A stretch of DNA of 64,000 nucleotides from CALBZE01 sp036381255 (GCA_036381255.1 DASVDG010000037.1:1-64000); one strand, 5' to 3'. Counted from the first letter of the stretch, positions 42,134 to 51,393 are shown. A program made the numbers and translations. Notes: a model not told the origin generated them from the sequence alone.

Positions 42134-42502
42134 GTGGACGTCGTCTGCCTGAGCGCCGAGGATTGCCGGCTCCTCTCCGCGCGTTTCGCCGAGCACGACA
42201 ACTCGCATCTCCGCATGACGGACGCGCTGAAGGAGGCGGGCGAGACGGAGGTGTTGAAGCGGTTCGGCGCGCTGCGTCGTCTGGAGGCGCGCTTCGAGAT
42301 CGACCTCGGCTCGCTGTGCCACCGCTTCGAGCGGCGCGATCATCCGCGGACGCATCCGTTGGAGCGGATGATCCTCGCCTACGTCGCGACGTGGAAGTCG
42401 CGTCCGGACGGCGCGGGCGAGCTGTGGGTGCGCCTCGACCGGGTGCGCGAGGTGCGTGAGCTGATCGAGGAGGGCGAGCGGGTCGGTGAGCCGGGCGCCT
42501 GA
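42134..42502 (+). CDS. hypothetical protein between ruvB and queA
   Basis: A 122-residue protein starting at GTG, one base after the ruvB stop, and overlapping queA by 17 bases. It is mostly helical and charged (VLKRFGALRRLEARFEIDLG, LERMILAYVATW). The two cysteines (positions 5 and 62) are not in a motif. I recognise no family. The tight spacing on both sides argues for a real, co-translated gene. Confidence 0.6.
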   Translation: MDVVCLSAEDCRLLSARFAEHDNSHLRMTDALKEAGETEVLKRFGALRRLEARFEIDLGSLCHRFERRDHPRTHPLERMILAYVATWKSRPDGAGELWVRLDRVREVRELIEEGERVGEPGA

Positions 42503-43538
42503 GAGCTACCCGACGTCCGCGTTCGACTACGCGCTCCCGCCCGACCGGATCGCGCAGTACCCGCATCAGCGGCGGGACGAGAGCCGGCTACTGGTCCTGC
42601 ACCGCCGGGACGGCGCGGTCGAGCATCGCATCTTCCGGGACCTGGTCGAGCTGATCCCCGCGGGAGATGCGCTGGTCGTGAACGAGACGCGCGTGTTCCC
42701 GGCGCGTCTCGTGGGGCGCAAGCCGACGGGCGCGCCGGCGGAGGTCCTGCTGCTTCGTCCCGTCTCGACCGCCGAACCGCTGTGGGAGGCGCTGGTCCGA
42801 CCGGGTGGCAAGCTGAAGCCCGGCCGCGTGGTCGAGATCGGGGCGGACCTCCGGGTGGAGATCGTGGATTCGACGCCCGATGGCGGGCGGATCGTTCGGC
42901 TCGTCACGCCGCTGCCACTGGAAGCCGCGCTCGAGCGATACGGCCGGATGCCGCTTCCGCCGTACGTCGAACGCGAGCCGGGGCCCGAGGACCGCGAGCG
43001 GTACCAGACGGTGTTCGCCCGGGAGCCGGGCTCCGTCGCCGCGCCGACCGCGGGGCTGCACTTCACGGAAGCGATGCTGCGCGCGCTGGAGGAGAAGGGC
43101 GTCCGGCCCGTGCGGCTGGTGCTGCACGTCGGCGTGGGTACGTTCCGGCCGGTCGAGGTCGAGGACCCGGCGCGGCACCCCATGCACGCCGAGCAGTACG
43201 CCGTCTCGCCCGAGGCGGCCGCCGCGCTGAACGCGACGAAGGCGGCGGGAGGAAAGGTCTGGGCGGTCGGGACGACGGTGACCCGCACGCTCGAGACCGT
43301 CGTCGACGACGGCGGGATCGTCCACCCCGGCGCCGGCTGGACCTCGCTCTTCATCCGCCCGCCGTACCGGTTCAGGGTGGTGGACCGCCTGATCACGAAC
43401 TTCCACCTGCCGCGCTCGACGCTGCTCATGCTCGTCGCCGCGTTCGGCGGGTACGAGAACGTGATGCGGGCGTACCGGACCGCGGTCGACGAGGGGTACC
43501 GGTTCTACTCGTACGGGGACGCGATGGCGATCGTGTGA
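42486..43538 (+). CDS. queA: S-adenosylmethionine:tRNA ribosyltransferase-isomerase
   Basis: A 350-residue enzyme that adds the epoxycyclopentanediol part of queuosine to tRNA. Motifs FDYALPPDRIAQYP, ALVVNETRVFPARL, GSVAAPTAGLHFT, and FHLPRSTLLMLVAAF are all typical. GTG 42486 is the likely start. Together with tgt (about 1 kb on) it gives two steps of queuosine synthesis. Confidence 0.97.
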   Translation: MSRAPESYPTSAFDYALPPDRIAQYPHQRRDESRLLVLHRRDGAVEHRIFRDLVELIPAGDALVVNETRVFPARLVGRKPTGAPAEVLLLRPVSTAEPLWEALVRPGGKLKPGRVVEIGADLRVEIVDSTPDGGRIVRLVTPLPLEAALERYGRMPLPPYVEREPGPEDRERYQTVFAREPGSVAAPTAGLHFTEAMLRALEEKGVRPVRLVLHVGVGTFRPVEVEDPARHPMHAEQYAVSPEAAAALNATKAAGGKVWAVGTTVTRTLETVVDDGGIVHPGAGWTSLFIRPPYRFRVVDRLITNFHLPRSTLLMLVAAFGGYENVMRAYRTAVDEGYRFYSYGDAMAIV

Positions 43539-43617
43539 TCGAGCCGGCCCGGGCGCGCCCCGGGTCGCGGCCGCCGCCCACCGCGTCACGCGTCGAATGC
43601 TTCCCTCGTTGGTCGGT

Positions 43618-44424
43618 ATGAGCGTTCACACTCCCGTAGGTGTCTCGATGGCGAGTCTCCCGGATGTCGCCCCGTCGCCGAGGCCGCCGGCGCTCACGCG
43701 TCCCGGCGTGTCGGCGCTGCTCACCCTGTTCGCCGCGATCTCGCCGGTGATGCCGGTCCGGGCCCAGTCGCTGGACGACCGGGTCACCGTCGCCGGCCGC
43801 GTCGTGGACGCCGATACGGGCGCACCGGTCGCCGACGCGCTCGTCGAGATTGCCGACTCCTGGAAGTTCGCGTACACGGACTCCAGCGGTGCGTTCGTGA
43901 TCGACGCCGTCGAGCCGGGGATGCGGGAGTTCCGCGTCCGTCGTCCCGGGTACGCCGACCGCACCGAGATGCACGAGGTGCGCGCGGGCGCGGCGCCCCG
44001 TCTCGAGCTCGCGGCGCGGCCGCTCGTGCTGGAGGGGCTCGCGATTCAGACCGCCCGCCTGGACCGCCGCCTGCGGGACGCGCCGTACGAGGTCCGGGTG
44101 TTCGGCCGCGCCGCGCTGATCCGCAGCGGCGCGAGGTCTGCGTTCGATTTCCTCCACCGGGTGGCGGGCGTGCAGTTCGTCCCCTGCGCGCCGAACGACG
44201 CCACGCTCTGCATCCTCCTGCGCGGCGCCCGGGTCGCGCCGGCGCTGGTCGTCGACGACGCCGCGCGGCGCGGCGGCGCGGAAGAGCTGGACCGCCACGA
44301 CCTGAGAGACGTCTACCGAATCGAAGTCCTCCGCGAGGGCGCGACGGTCCGGATCTACACGACGGAATTCGCCGAGGACCTGGCCGTCGGCCGGAGGTGG
44401 CTCGGGCCGACGCTCCGGAAGTAG
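43618..44424 (+). CDS. secreted CarboxypepD-regulatory plus TonB-plug-like protein
   Basis: A 268-residue exported protein: a hydrophobic signal (VSALLTLFAAISPVMPVRAQ), a carboxypeptidase regulatory-like beta domain (VAGRVVDADTGAPVADALVEI ... DSSGAFVIDAVEPG), then a region like the plug of TonB-dependent receptors (SAFDFLHRVAGVQ ... CILLRGARVAPALVVDD ... RIEVLREGATVRIY). There is no barrel, so it is not a complete receptor. ATG 43618 or 43648. Such plug-only proteins are frequent in Gemmatimonadota-like genomes. Role unknown. Confidence 0.75.
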   Translation: MSVHTPVGVSMASLPDVAPSPRPPALTRPGVSALLTLFAAISPVMPVRAQSLDDRVTVAGRVVDADTGAPVADALVEIADSWKFAYTDSSGAFVIDAVEPGMREFRVRRPGYADRTEMHEVRAGAAPRLELAARPLVLEGLAIQTARLDRRLRDAPYEVRVFGRAALIRSGARSAFDFLHRVAGVQFVPCAPNDATLCILLRGARVAPALVVDDAARRGGAEELDRHDLRDVYRIEVLREGATVRIYTTEFAEDLAVGRRWLGPTLRK

Positions 44425-44559
44425 CCCGGCGGCCGCTCCCCCGCGATATTCGCCGCGCGCCGTGCCGCCGCCGGCCGGCCCCGTGAGCGGCGGAGCCGGC
44501 CGGCGTGCACGACATCGGCCGGACCGCCGCCGCTCCTCGAGGGTACGTGACGTCGGCGG

Positions 44560-44588
44560 CTGGCGACATCCCGATTTTCGCTTAGATT
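44560..44588 (+). promoter_or_regulatory. promoter of the tgt operon
   Basis: CTGGCG and TAGATT, 17 bases apart, about 25 bases before the tgt start. A G+C-rich dyad at about 44468-44505 between the preceding gene and this promoter may terminate upstream transcription. Confidence 0.4.
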
Positions 44589-44612
44589 CCTGGCCGTGCT
44601 CCGGGATAGAGG

Positions 44613-45761
44613 ATGTTCGAGTTCGAATTGATCCGCGCCGCGGGCGCGGCGCGCGCGGGTGAGTTCCGCCTGCCGCACGGCACGGTGCGGACGCCCGCGT
44701 TCATGCCGGTCGGCACGCAGGCGACGGTGAAGACGTTGTCGCCGGACGAGTTGGAGGGTCTGGGCGCCGAGATCATCCTCGGCAACACGTACCACCTCTT
44801 CCTGCGACCGGGGCACGAGGTCGTCCGCGAGCTGGGCGGGCTGCACGGCTTCATGAACTGGAAGCGACCGGTCCTCACGGATTCGGGCGGCTTCCAGGTC
44901 TTCAGCCTCGCGGACATCAACGAAGTGCGGGAGGACGGCGTCGTCTTCCAGAGCCACGTCGACGGGTCGCGGCACCTCTTCACGCCCGAGCGCGTCATCG
45001 AGATCCAGCGGGCGCTGGGCGCGGACGTGATCATGGCGTTCGACCAGGTCCCGCCGGGCGACGTGGACCGGCAGGCGGCGTTGGTCGCGCACGAGCGTAC
45101 GTTGCGCTGGCTGGAGCGCTGCCGGGCCCGCTTCGTCGAGCTCGAGGCCGAGGACGCGCCGGCGCAGACGCTGCTGCCGATCGTGCAGGGCGGGATGTTC
45201 GCGGACCTGCGCCGCGATGCCGTGGCGCGGATCCGCGAGATCGGCGACTGGCGCGGCTGGGCCATCGGCGGGCTCTCCGTTGGCGAGCCGAAGCCGGTGA
45301 TGTACGAGATGCTCGAGGTGCTGGAGCCGGAACTTCCCGCGGGTGCGCCGCGGTACCTCATGGGCGTCGGCTACCCCGACGACCTGATCGAAGGGATCCG
45401 GCGCGGCGTCGATCTCTTCGACTGCGTCGCGCCGACGCGCAACGGGCGCAACGGCACGGCGTGGGTCGAGGAGGAAGCGCAGGTCAACATCAAGGCGGAG
45501 CGCTTCAAGGCGGATCCGCGGCCGCTCGACCCGGCGTGCGACTGCTACACGTGTCGCAACTTCAGCCGCGCGTACCTGCGGCACCTCTTCATCGCCGGGG
45601 AGGTGCTCGGGCTGCGGCTGCTCTCGTTGCACAACGTGCGCTTCCTCGTCCGGCTGGCCGAGCGGGCGCGGGCGGCGATCCTGAACGGCGAATTCGAGGG
45701 GTGGAGCGCGGACTGGCTCGGCCGCTGGCACGGCGCCCGGGCCGCGAAAAAGGGAGGGTGA
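44613..45761 (+). CDS. tgt: tRNA-guanine transglycosylase
   Basis: A 382-residue queuine/preQ1 insertion enzyme. Catalytic D90 (LTDSGGFQVFS), IVQGG, GGLSVGEPK, nucleophile Asp in DLFDCVAPTR, and the zinc site C-x-C-x2-C (CDCYTC) plus downstream His are present. ATG 44613 follows GATAGAGG. Its TGA is three bases before the yajC GTG. It starts the tgt-yajC-def-fmt run. Confidence 0.97.
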   Translation: MFEFELIRAAGAARAGEFRLPHGTVRTPAFMPVGTQATVKTLSPDELEGLGAEIILGNTYHLFLRPGHEVVRELGGLHGFMNWKRPVLTDSGGFQVFSLADINEVREDGVVFQSHVDGSRHLFTPERVIEIQRALGADVIMAFDQVPPGDVDRQAALVAHERTLRWLERCRARFVELEAEDAPAQTLLPIVQGGMFADLRRDAVARIREIGDWRGWAIGGLSVGEPKPVMYEMLEVLEPELPAGAPRYLMGVGYPDDLIEGIRRGVDLFDCVAPTRNGRNGTAWVEEEAQVNIKAERFKADPRPLDPACDCYTCRNFSRAYLRHLFIAGEVLGLRLLSLHNVRFLVRLAERARAAILNGEFEGWSADWLGRWHGARAAKKGG

Positions 45762-45763
45762 AC

Positions 45764-46087
45764 GTGGGCATCTACAGTGTGGCGCTGCTGGCGGCGCCGA
45801 GGCAGGGGGCGAGCGGCGGGCTGGTCTTCGCGATCCAGCTCCTGGCGATCTTCGTGATCTTCTACTTCCTGCTGATCCGCCCCCAGCGCAAGGTCCAGCA
45901 GCGGCACCAGCAGATGCTGGCGGCGCTGAAGCGCGGCGACCAGGTCATGACGGAGGGCGGGATCCTCGGCGAGGTGATTCACCTGGCCGAGGACCGGGTG
46001 ACGCTGAAGACGGGGGAGTCGCGGGTGGTGGTGGCGCGCGCGAAGATCGCGCGGGTCTTCACCGCCGAGGCGACGGAGAAGAAGTAG
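45764..46087 (+). CDS. yajC: preprotein translocase subunit YajC
   Basis: A 107-residue inner-membrane protein with one helix (FAIQLLAIFVIFYFLLIRPQ) and the RPQ motif, followed by the Sm-like cytoplasmic domain (GDQVMTEGGILGEVIHL). It associates with SecDF. GTG 45764 fits GGGAGGG at five bases; GTG 45758 is also possible. No secD/secF follow, unlike in many genomes. Confidence 0.93.
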   Translation: MGIYSVALLAAPRQGASGGLVFAIQLLAIFVIFYFLLIRPQRKVQQRHQQMLAALKRGDQVMTEGGILGEVIHLAEDRVTLKTGESRVVVARAKIARVFTAEATEKK

Positions 46088-46096
46088 CGGAGTTCG

Positions 46097-46594
46097 ATGG
46101 CTGTACGAGAGATCCGCATTCTCGGCGACCCGGTGCTGCGGGCCAGGGCGGAGCCGGTCCCGGCCGTGGACGACGACGTGCGTCGGCTCATCGACGACAT
46201 GATGGAGACGATGTACGCCGCCGACGGCGTCGGCCTGGCCGCGCCGCAGATCGGCATCGGCAAGCGGGTGATCGTGGTGGACGTCCGTGAGCCGGAGGCG
46301 CCGCCGTTCGCGCTCATCAACCCCGTGGTCGTCGAGTCGAGCGAGGAGCGGGAGCGTGGCGAGGAGGGGTGCCTGAGCATCCCCGGCCTCAAGGAGATCG
46401 TCGAGCGGCCGGCGACCGTGGTGGTCGAGGGGCTCGACCGGGAAGGGAATCCGCGCCGCATCGAGGCCGACGGACTCCTCGCCCGGGCGCTCCAGCACGA
46501 GGTCGACCACCTCGACGGCGTCCTCTTCATCGACCGCGTGAGTCCGCTGAAGCGGCAGATGCTGCTGAAGCGTTGGAAGAAGCTCCGGTCGTAG
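46097..46594 (+). CDS. def: peptide deformylase
   Basis: A 165-residue metalloenzyme removing N-formyl from nascent proteins. Motifs GVGLAAPQIG, EEGCLSIPG (Cys ligand) and QHEVDHLDG (His ligands and Glu) are complete. ATG 46097. Followed by fmt at 18 bases, the usual def-fmt pair. Confidence 0.97.
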   Translation: MAVREIRILGDPVLRARAEPVPAVDDDVRRLIDDMMETMYAADGVGLAAPQIGIGKRVIVVDVREPEAPPFALINPVVVESSEERERGEEGCLSIPGLKEIVERPATVVVEGLDREGNPRRIEADGLLARALQHEVDHLDGVLFIDRVSPLKRQMLLKRWKKLRS

Positions 46595-46612
46595 ACCCGT
46601 GCCGCGGAGCGC

Positions 46613-47557
46613 ATGAGGATCCTGTTCTGGGGGACGCCCGACTTCGCGATCCCGTCGCTGCGCGCGCTGCTCGGCGAGGGGCACGAGGTGGTCGGCGTCG
46701 TCACGCAGCCGGACCGGCCGGCGGGCCGGGGGCGCGCGCTCCAGCCGCCGCCGGTCAAGGTCGTCGCGCAGGCGGAGGAGCTTCCCGTGCTCCAGCCGGA
46801 GCGGCCGAGGGGCGACGCGTTCCTGGAGACGCTGCGTCGCCTGGCGCCCGACCTCTCCGTCGTGGTCGCGTACGGTCAGATCCTGCGGCGCGAGGTGCTC
46901 GAGCTGCCGCGGCTGGGCTCGATCAACGTCCACGCCTCGCTGCTGCCGGAGCTCCGGGGCGCCGCGCCGATCAACTGGGCGATCATCCGCGGGCACGAGG
47001 AGACCGGCATCACGATCATGCGCATGGTCGAGAAGATGGATGCGGGGCCGATCCTCTTCCAGGTCCGCGAGCCGATCGGGCCGGACGAGCGGGCGGGCGA
47101 TCTCTGGGCGCGGCTGAGCGAGGTCGGTGCCGCGGCGCTGGTCGAGGCGCTCGCGCTCCTCGAGATCGGCGAGCTCGACGAAGTCGAGCAGGACGAGTCG
47201 CGGGCGACGTATGCGCCGAAGATCGGCCGCGACGACGCGAGGATCGACTGGTCGCGCTCCGCCGCCGAGCTGGACCGCTGGATCCGCGGGCTGGACCCCG
47301 TGCCGGGCGCCTGGACGACGTGGCTGGGCCAGGAGCTCAAGGCGTACCGACCGAAGCCCGTCCCCGAGCACGAGCACGGCGCCGCGCCCGGCACCGTCCT
47401 CGAGGCGGACGCGAGCGATCCGACGCAGGGGCTGTTCGTGGCGTGCGGCGCCGGCGCCGTCTACGTCCGGGAGGTCAAGCCGGCGGGGAAGCGGCGGATG
47501 ACCGCCTCGGAGTGGGTGCGGGGCCGCGGCCCGGAGACCGGCGATCGGTTCGAATGA
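46613..47557 (+). CDS. fmt: methionyl-tRNA formyltransferase
   Basis: A 314-residue enzyme formylating initiator Met-tRNA. ILFWGTPDFA start, formyl-folate pocket VVVAYGQILRREVLELP, catalytic region SINVHASLLPELRGAAPINWAI, and the C-terminal tRNA-binding OB domain (GTVLEADASDPTQGLFVACGAGAVYV). ATG 46613 follows GGAGC. Confidence 0.96.
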   Translation: MRILFWGTPDFAIPSLRALLGEGHEVVGVVTQPDRPAGRGRALQPPPVKVVAQAEELPVLQPERPRGDAFLETLRRLAPDLSVVVAYGQILRREVLELPRLGSINVHASLLPELRGAAPINWAIIRGHEETGITIMRMVEKMDAGPILFQVREPIGPDERAGDLWARLSEVGAAALVEALALLEIGELDEVEQDESRATYAPKIGRDDARIDWSRSAAELDRWIRGLDPVPGAWTTWLGQELKAYRPKPVPEHEHGAAPGTVLEADASDPTQGLFVACGAGAVYVREVKPAGKRRMTASEWVRGRGPETGDRFE

Positions 47558-47654
47558 TGCACCGCGCCGGGGCGGGTGCGACGCGCCGCGACCGGGCGTG
47601 CGGCGGAGCGCGTGCGGCGTGCGGCGCGGCCCCGCTCGCTGCGCGTGACGTGCG

Positions 47655-48287
47655 ATGATGCTGCCGCGTCTGCACCTCGTCACCGCGGATGAGGTGCTCC
47701 TCGCGACGGACTTCGCGGACCGCGCGGGGCGGGTGCTGGCCGCGTGCGGCGCGGCCGTCGCGCTGCACCTGCGCGGTCACGGGCTGAGCGGCCGCGAGCT
47801 GTACGTGCTGGCCGAGCGGCTGCGTGGGGTGGCGGGCCGGGTCGGCGCGGCGCTGCTGGTGAACGACCGCATCGACGTGGCGCTGGCCGCGGGTGCGGAC
47901 GGCGTCCAGCTCGGCCGCCGGTCCCTGCCGGTGCCGGACGCCCGACGGCTGCTCGGCTCGGCGGCGCGGATCGGCTTCTCCGCCCACTCCGTCGCGGAGG
48001 CGGCGGGCGCGGAGCGGGACGGCGCGGATTTCGTGGTGCTGGGCGCGGTCTACCCGACCGCATCGCACCCGGGCGAGCCGGGGTGCGGCGTCGGACGCGT
48101 GCGCGAGGCCGTCGAGGCGGTGGGCGTGCCGGTGCTCGCGATCGGCGGGATCACGCCCGAGCGGGTCGGCGCCGTGCGGGCTGCCGGCGCGTACGGCGTC
48201 GCGGTGCTGGGCGGCGTGTGGCGCGCGGCCGACCCGGCGGCGGCCGCGCGGGCGTACCTGGAGGCTTTGGAGGAGGGCGTGACATGA
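47655..48287 (+). CDS. thiE: thiamine phosphate synthase
   Basis: A 210-residue TIM barrel coupling thiazole phosphate and pyrimidine pyrophosphate. Seen: LLVNDRIDVALAAGADGVQLG, HSVAEAAGAERDGADFVVLGAVYPT and VLAIGGITPERV. ATG 47655 or 47658. Its stop overlaps the thiS start (ATGA). The leader 47558-47654 shows no TPP riboswitch. Confidence 0.93.
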   Translation: MMLPRLHLVTADEVLLATDFADRAGRVLAACGAAVALHLRGHGLSGRELYVLAERLRGVAGRVGAALLVNDRIDVALAAGADGVQLGRRSLPVPDARRLLGSAARIGFSAHSVAEAAGAERDGADFVVLGAVYPTASHPGEPGCGVGRVREAVEAVGVPVLAIGGITPERVGAVRAAGAYGVAVLGGVWRAADPAAAARAYLEALEEGVT

Positions 48288-48499
48288 CCGCGGCGACGAT
48301 CGAGATCACGTTGAACGGCGAGTCGAAACAGGTCGCGGCCGGGCGGACGGTCGCCGGGCTGCTCGTCGACCTGGGGCTCCACCCCGGGCTGGTCGTGGTC
48401 GAGCACAACCGCGAGATCCTGGATCGTGCGCGGTACGACCAGGCCGAAGTGCGTGCGGGCGACACGCTCGAGCTGGTGCATTTCGTGGGCGGCGGCTGA
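48284..48499 (+). CDS. thiS: sulfur carrier protein ThiS
   Basis: A 71-residue ubiquitin-like protein (ITLNGESKQV ... VEHNREIL ... GDTLELVHFVGGG) ending in the Gly-Gly that is thiocarboxylated to donate sulfur to the thiazole. Overlaps thiE by four bases. Confidence 0.95.
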   Translation: MTAATIEITLNGESKQVAAGRTVAGLLVDLGLHPGLVVVEHNREILDRARYDQAEVRAGDTLELVHFVGGG

Positions 48500-48571
48500 G
48501 GCCGCGCCCGCGTCGCCTCGGGCGCGGGCGCCGCGGCGCGCCGCGCGCCCGGCAACCTGGAGCGAGAACCG

Positions 48572-49375
48572 ATGACGACCACGACGATCGATCAGGACGT
48601 GCGGGATCTGCCGCTTGTGATCGCGGGCCGGGAGTTCCGGTCCCGCCTGGTGGTGGGCACCGGGAAGTACCGGACGAACGAGGAGATGGTCGGCGCGATC
48701 GAGGCGAGCGGCGCCGAAATGGTGACGGTCGCGGTGCGGCGCGTCGACCTGGACCGTACGAAGGAGGAGGGGATCCTCTACCACCTCGATCCGGAGAAGA
48801 TCTTCCTGCTGCCGAACACGGCGGGGTGCTACACCGCGGACGAGGCGGTCCGCTACGCCCGGCTCGGGCGCGCCGCCGGGCTGAACGACTGGGTCAAGCT
48901 CGAAGTGATCGGCGACCAGCGCACGCTGCTCCCCGATGTCGCCGCGACGCTCGAGGCGGCCCGGACGCTCGCGGCGGAGGGCTTCAAGGTGCTGGCCTAC
49001 ACGAACGAGGACGTGGTCACCGCGCTGCGGCTCGAAGACGCCGGCTGCGCGGCGGTCATGCCGCTGGCCAGCCCGATCGGCAGCGGGCTCGGGCTCGTGA
49101 ACCCGTACTACATCCGGGAGATCAAGAGCCGGCTCTCGGTGCCGGTGATCGTGGATGCGGGGGTCGGCACGGCATCCGACGCGTGCGTCACCATGGAGCA
49201 GGGCGTGGACGGGATCCTGATGAACACGGCGATCGCCGAGGCGCGCGACCCCGTCCGCATGGCCCGGGCAATGAGGCAGGCGGTCGAGGCCGGCCGGCTG
49301 GCGTACCTCGCGGGGCGGATGCCGCGCCGGGAGGTGGCGGTGCCGTCGTCGCCGACGACGGGCATGCTCGGTTGA
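48572..49375 (+). CDS. thiG: thiazole synthase
   Basis: A 267-residue TIM barrel forming thiazole phosphate from deoxyxylulose 5-phosphate, dehydroglycine and ThiS thiocarboxylate. Schiff-base lysine K109 (DWVKLEVIGD), PNTAGCYTADEAV, and IVDAGVGTASDA are typical. ATG 48572 follows GGAGCGAGAACC. The stop overlaps the rsmB TTG. Genes for the glycine-side enzyme (thiO or thiH) are not in the window. Confidence 0.96.
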   Translation: MTTTTIDQDVRDLPLVIAGREFRSRLVVGTGKYRTNEEMVGAIEASGAEMVTVAVRRVDLDRTKEEGILYHLDPEKIFLLPNTAGCYTADEAVRYARLGRAAGLNDWVKLEVIGDQRTLLPDVAATLEAARTLAAEGFKVLAYTNEDVVTALRLEDAGCAAVMPLASPIGSGLGLVNPYYIREIKSRLSVPVIVDAGVGTASDACVTMEQGVDGILMNTAIAEARDPVRMARAMRQAVEAGRLAYLAGRMPRREVAVPSSPTTGMLG

Positions 49376-50679
49376 GCGCGACACCGGCCCGCTGGGCCGC
49401 GCTCGACACGCTGCGCGCCGTCCGCGGCGGCGAGCTGGCGGACCGTGCGCTGGCCCGGACGCTCGAGCGCGTCGCCGTGCGGGACCGGCCGTGGGTGCAG
49501 GAGCTGGTCTACGGCACGTTCCGGCTGCGCGGCCGGATCGACTGGATGCTGGACCGGCTCGTCCGGCGCGGGATCGCATCGCTCGAGCCGGATGTCCTCG
49601 ACATCCTCCGCCTGGGCGCGTACCAGCTCCTGGAGATGGGGAGCGTGCCGGCTTACGCCGCGGTGTCCCAGGCGGTCGAGATGGCGAAGCGTGTGGCGGG
49701 GAAGGGCGGCGGCGGGCTGGTCAACGGCGTGCTCCAGTCGCTCCGGCGGCGGCGCGACGCACTGGAGTTCCCGGCGTTCGGGCGCGATCCGGTCGGGCAC
49801 CTGAGCGAATGGGGCTCGCACCCTCGCTGGCTCGTCGAGCGCTGGGTCGACCGCTTCGGCGCCGAGGGCGCACGCCGGCTGGTCGAGGCGAACAACGCGC
49901 GGCCGGAGTTGTACATCCGAGCGGTGTGCACCACGGCCGACGACGCGCGGGCGCGGCTCGAGGCGGCCGGGATCGAGTCGGAGCCGGTCCCGTTCGCGCC
50001 GGACGCGCTGCGCATCGTGCCGCCGGCCGGCGCGCGCGAGGCGCTCGCCGTGGTGCCGTCGGTGGTGCAGGACCCGGCGGCGGGATCGGTCGTGCGCTAC
50101 GCGGCGGTGCCGGAAGGCGCCCGGGTCGCCGACCTCTGCGCGGCGCCGGGCGGCAAGGCGGTCGCGCTCGCGGAGCGCGCGCGGAGCGTCGTCGCGGCGG
50201 ACGTCTCGTTCGCGCGAATGGCGCGCGTCCGGGAGAACGCCGGGCGGATCGGCGGGCTGTCGGTGCACGGGCTCGTCGCCGACGCGCGGTGGCCGGCGGT
50301 GCGGGAAGCGGATGTCGTGCTCGTCGATGTGCCGTGCACGGGGACCGGCACGCTGCGCCGGCACCCGGACGGGAAGTGGCGGCTCGCGCCGACCGATCTG
50401 TCGGCGCTGGCCGAGCTCCAGCGCGAGATCCTCGACGCCGCGGCGGAGGTCGTGCGGCCGGGTGGGCTGCTGATCTACTCCACCTGCTCGCTGGAGCCCG
50501 AAGAGAACGAAGGACAAGTGGACGCGTTCCTGGAGCGACATCCGGAATTCGTGCCGGCGCCGCCGCCGGCCGGTACCATCGCCGCGGAGCTGCTCGACGC
50601 CGCCGGCCGGCTGGTCGTGCTGCCACAGGCGACGGGCGTGGATGGGGCGTTCGCCTCGCGTCTGCGCCGGGAGAACTGA
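49372..50679 (+). CDS. rsmB: 16S rRNA m5C967 methyltransferase
   Basis: A 435-residue methyltransferase: N-terminal NusB-like domain (residues 1-140; RDRPWVQELVYGTFRLRGRIDWML) and a C-terminal SAM domain with LCAAPGGKAVALAER, DVPCTGTGTLRRHPD and the catalytic-Cys block STCSLEPEEN. The start is TTG 49372, in a TTGA overlap with thiG. Modifies ribosomal RNA; usually next to def-fmt, from which it is separated here by the thi genes. Confidence 0.94.
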   Translation: MSATPARWAALDTLRAVRGGELADRALARTLERVAVRDRPWVQELVYGTFRLRGRIDWMLDRLVRRGIASLEPDVLDILRLGAYQLLEMGSVPAYAAVSQAVEMAKRVAGKGGGGLVNGVLQSLRRRRDALEFPAFGRDPVGHLSEWGSHPRWLVERWVDRFGAEGARRLVEANNARPELYIRAVCTTADDARARLEAAGIESEPVPFAPDALRIVPPAGAREALAVVPSVVQDPAAGSVVRYAAVPEGARVADLCAAPGGKAVALAERARSVVAADVSFARMARVRENAGRIGGLSVHGLVADARWPAVREADVVLVDVPCTGTGTLRRHPDGKWRLAPTDLSALAELQREILDAAAEVVRPGGLLIYSTCSLEPEENEGQVDAFLERHPEFVPAPPPAGTIAAELLDAAGRLVVLPQATGVDGAFASRLRREN

Positions 50680-50682
50680 GCC

Positions 50683-51393
50683 ATGCTGGGGGAATCGATT
50701 CGTCGTCGTAGACACCTGGACCCGGGACCGCGGCGCCCTGAGGGCGCCGTGCCGCGCCTGCGCTGGGACCGCTGGATCCTGTCCGGCCTGGCGGCCATCG
50801 TCCTGAGCTTCGGCACCGGCTATCTCGTCGCGGCGCAGGTCCTGTTCCCCGCGCCCGACGCGCCGCAGGAGGACGCCACGGTCGTCCCCGTGCCGGGGCT
50901 GACCGGGAAGGAGTTGACGGCGGCGCAGGGGGAGATCGAGGCGCTCGGCCTGACGGTCGGCAGCGTCCGCTGGCTGCCGCACCCGAATGAGCCGGCGGGC
51001 ACCGTCGTCGCCCAGGACCCGCTCCCCGAGCAGCGGCTCCGGGCGGGCGCGGAGGTGCGCCTCTCCGTGAGCTCCGGCCGGGCGCAGGTGCGCGTGCCCG
51101 ACGTCGTCGGCCTGCCGTACGAGACGGCGGCCCAGCTGGCCGGGCGTCTGGGCTTCGAGGTGAACCGACGCACGCAGCCCGAGCCCGGGCCCGCGGGGTA
51201 CGTCCTCGACGTGCGGCCCCGGCCCGGTACGGAGCGCGTGCTGCCGGCGTCCATCACGCTGATCGTGCGCACGCCGCCGCCCGTCGTGCCGGACAGCATC
51301 CGGGTTCCCGTCGAGAGCTTCGATCCCGCCCCGGAGATCCCCGCACTCCCCCGGATGCCGGACACCGCGGGGACCGGAACCCCGGAGCATTGA
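50683..51393 (+). CDS. membrane protein with PASTA domains
   Basis: A 236-residue protein: short cytoplasmic tail, one transmembrane helix (WILSGLAAIVLSFGTGYLVAAQ, about 30-52), two PASTA domains (VPVPGLTGKELTAAQGEIEALGL and VRVPDVVGLPYETAAQLAGRLGF) and a Pro-rich tail (about 205-236). PASTA domains bind peptidoglycan fragments or act as spacers, usually in kinases or PBPs; here there is no kinase or transpeptidase domain. ATG 50683, three bases after rsmB. Confidence 0.85.
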   Translation: MLGESIRRRRHLDPGPRRPEGAVPRLRWDRWILSGLAAIVLSFGTGYLVAAQVLFPAPDAPQEDATVVPVPGLTGKELTAAQGEIEALGLTVGSVRWLPHPNEPAGTVVAQDPLPEQRLRAGAEVRLSVSSGRAQVRVPDVVGLPYETAAQLAGRLGFEVNRRTQPEPGPAGYVLDVRPRPGTERVLPASITLIVRTPPPVVPDSIRVPVESFDPAPEIPALPRMPDTAGTGTPEH

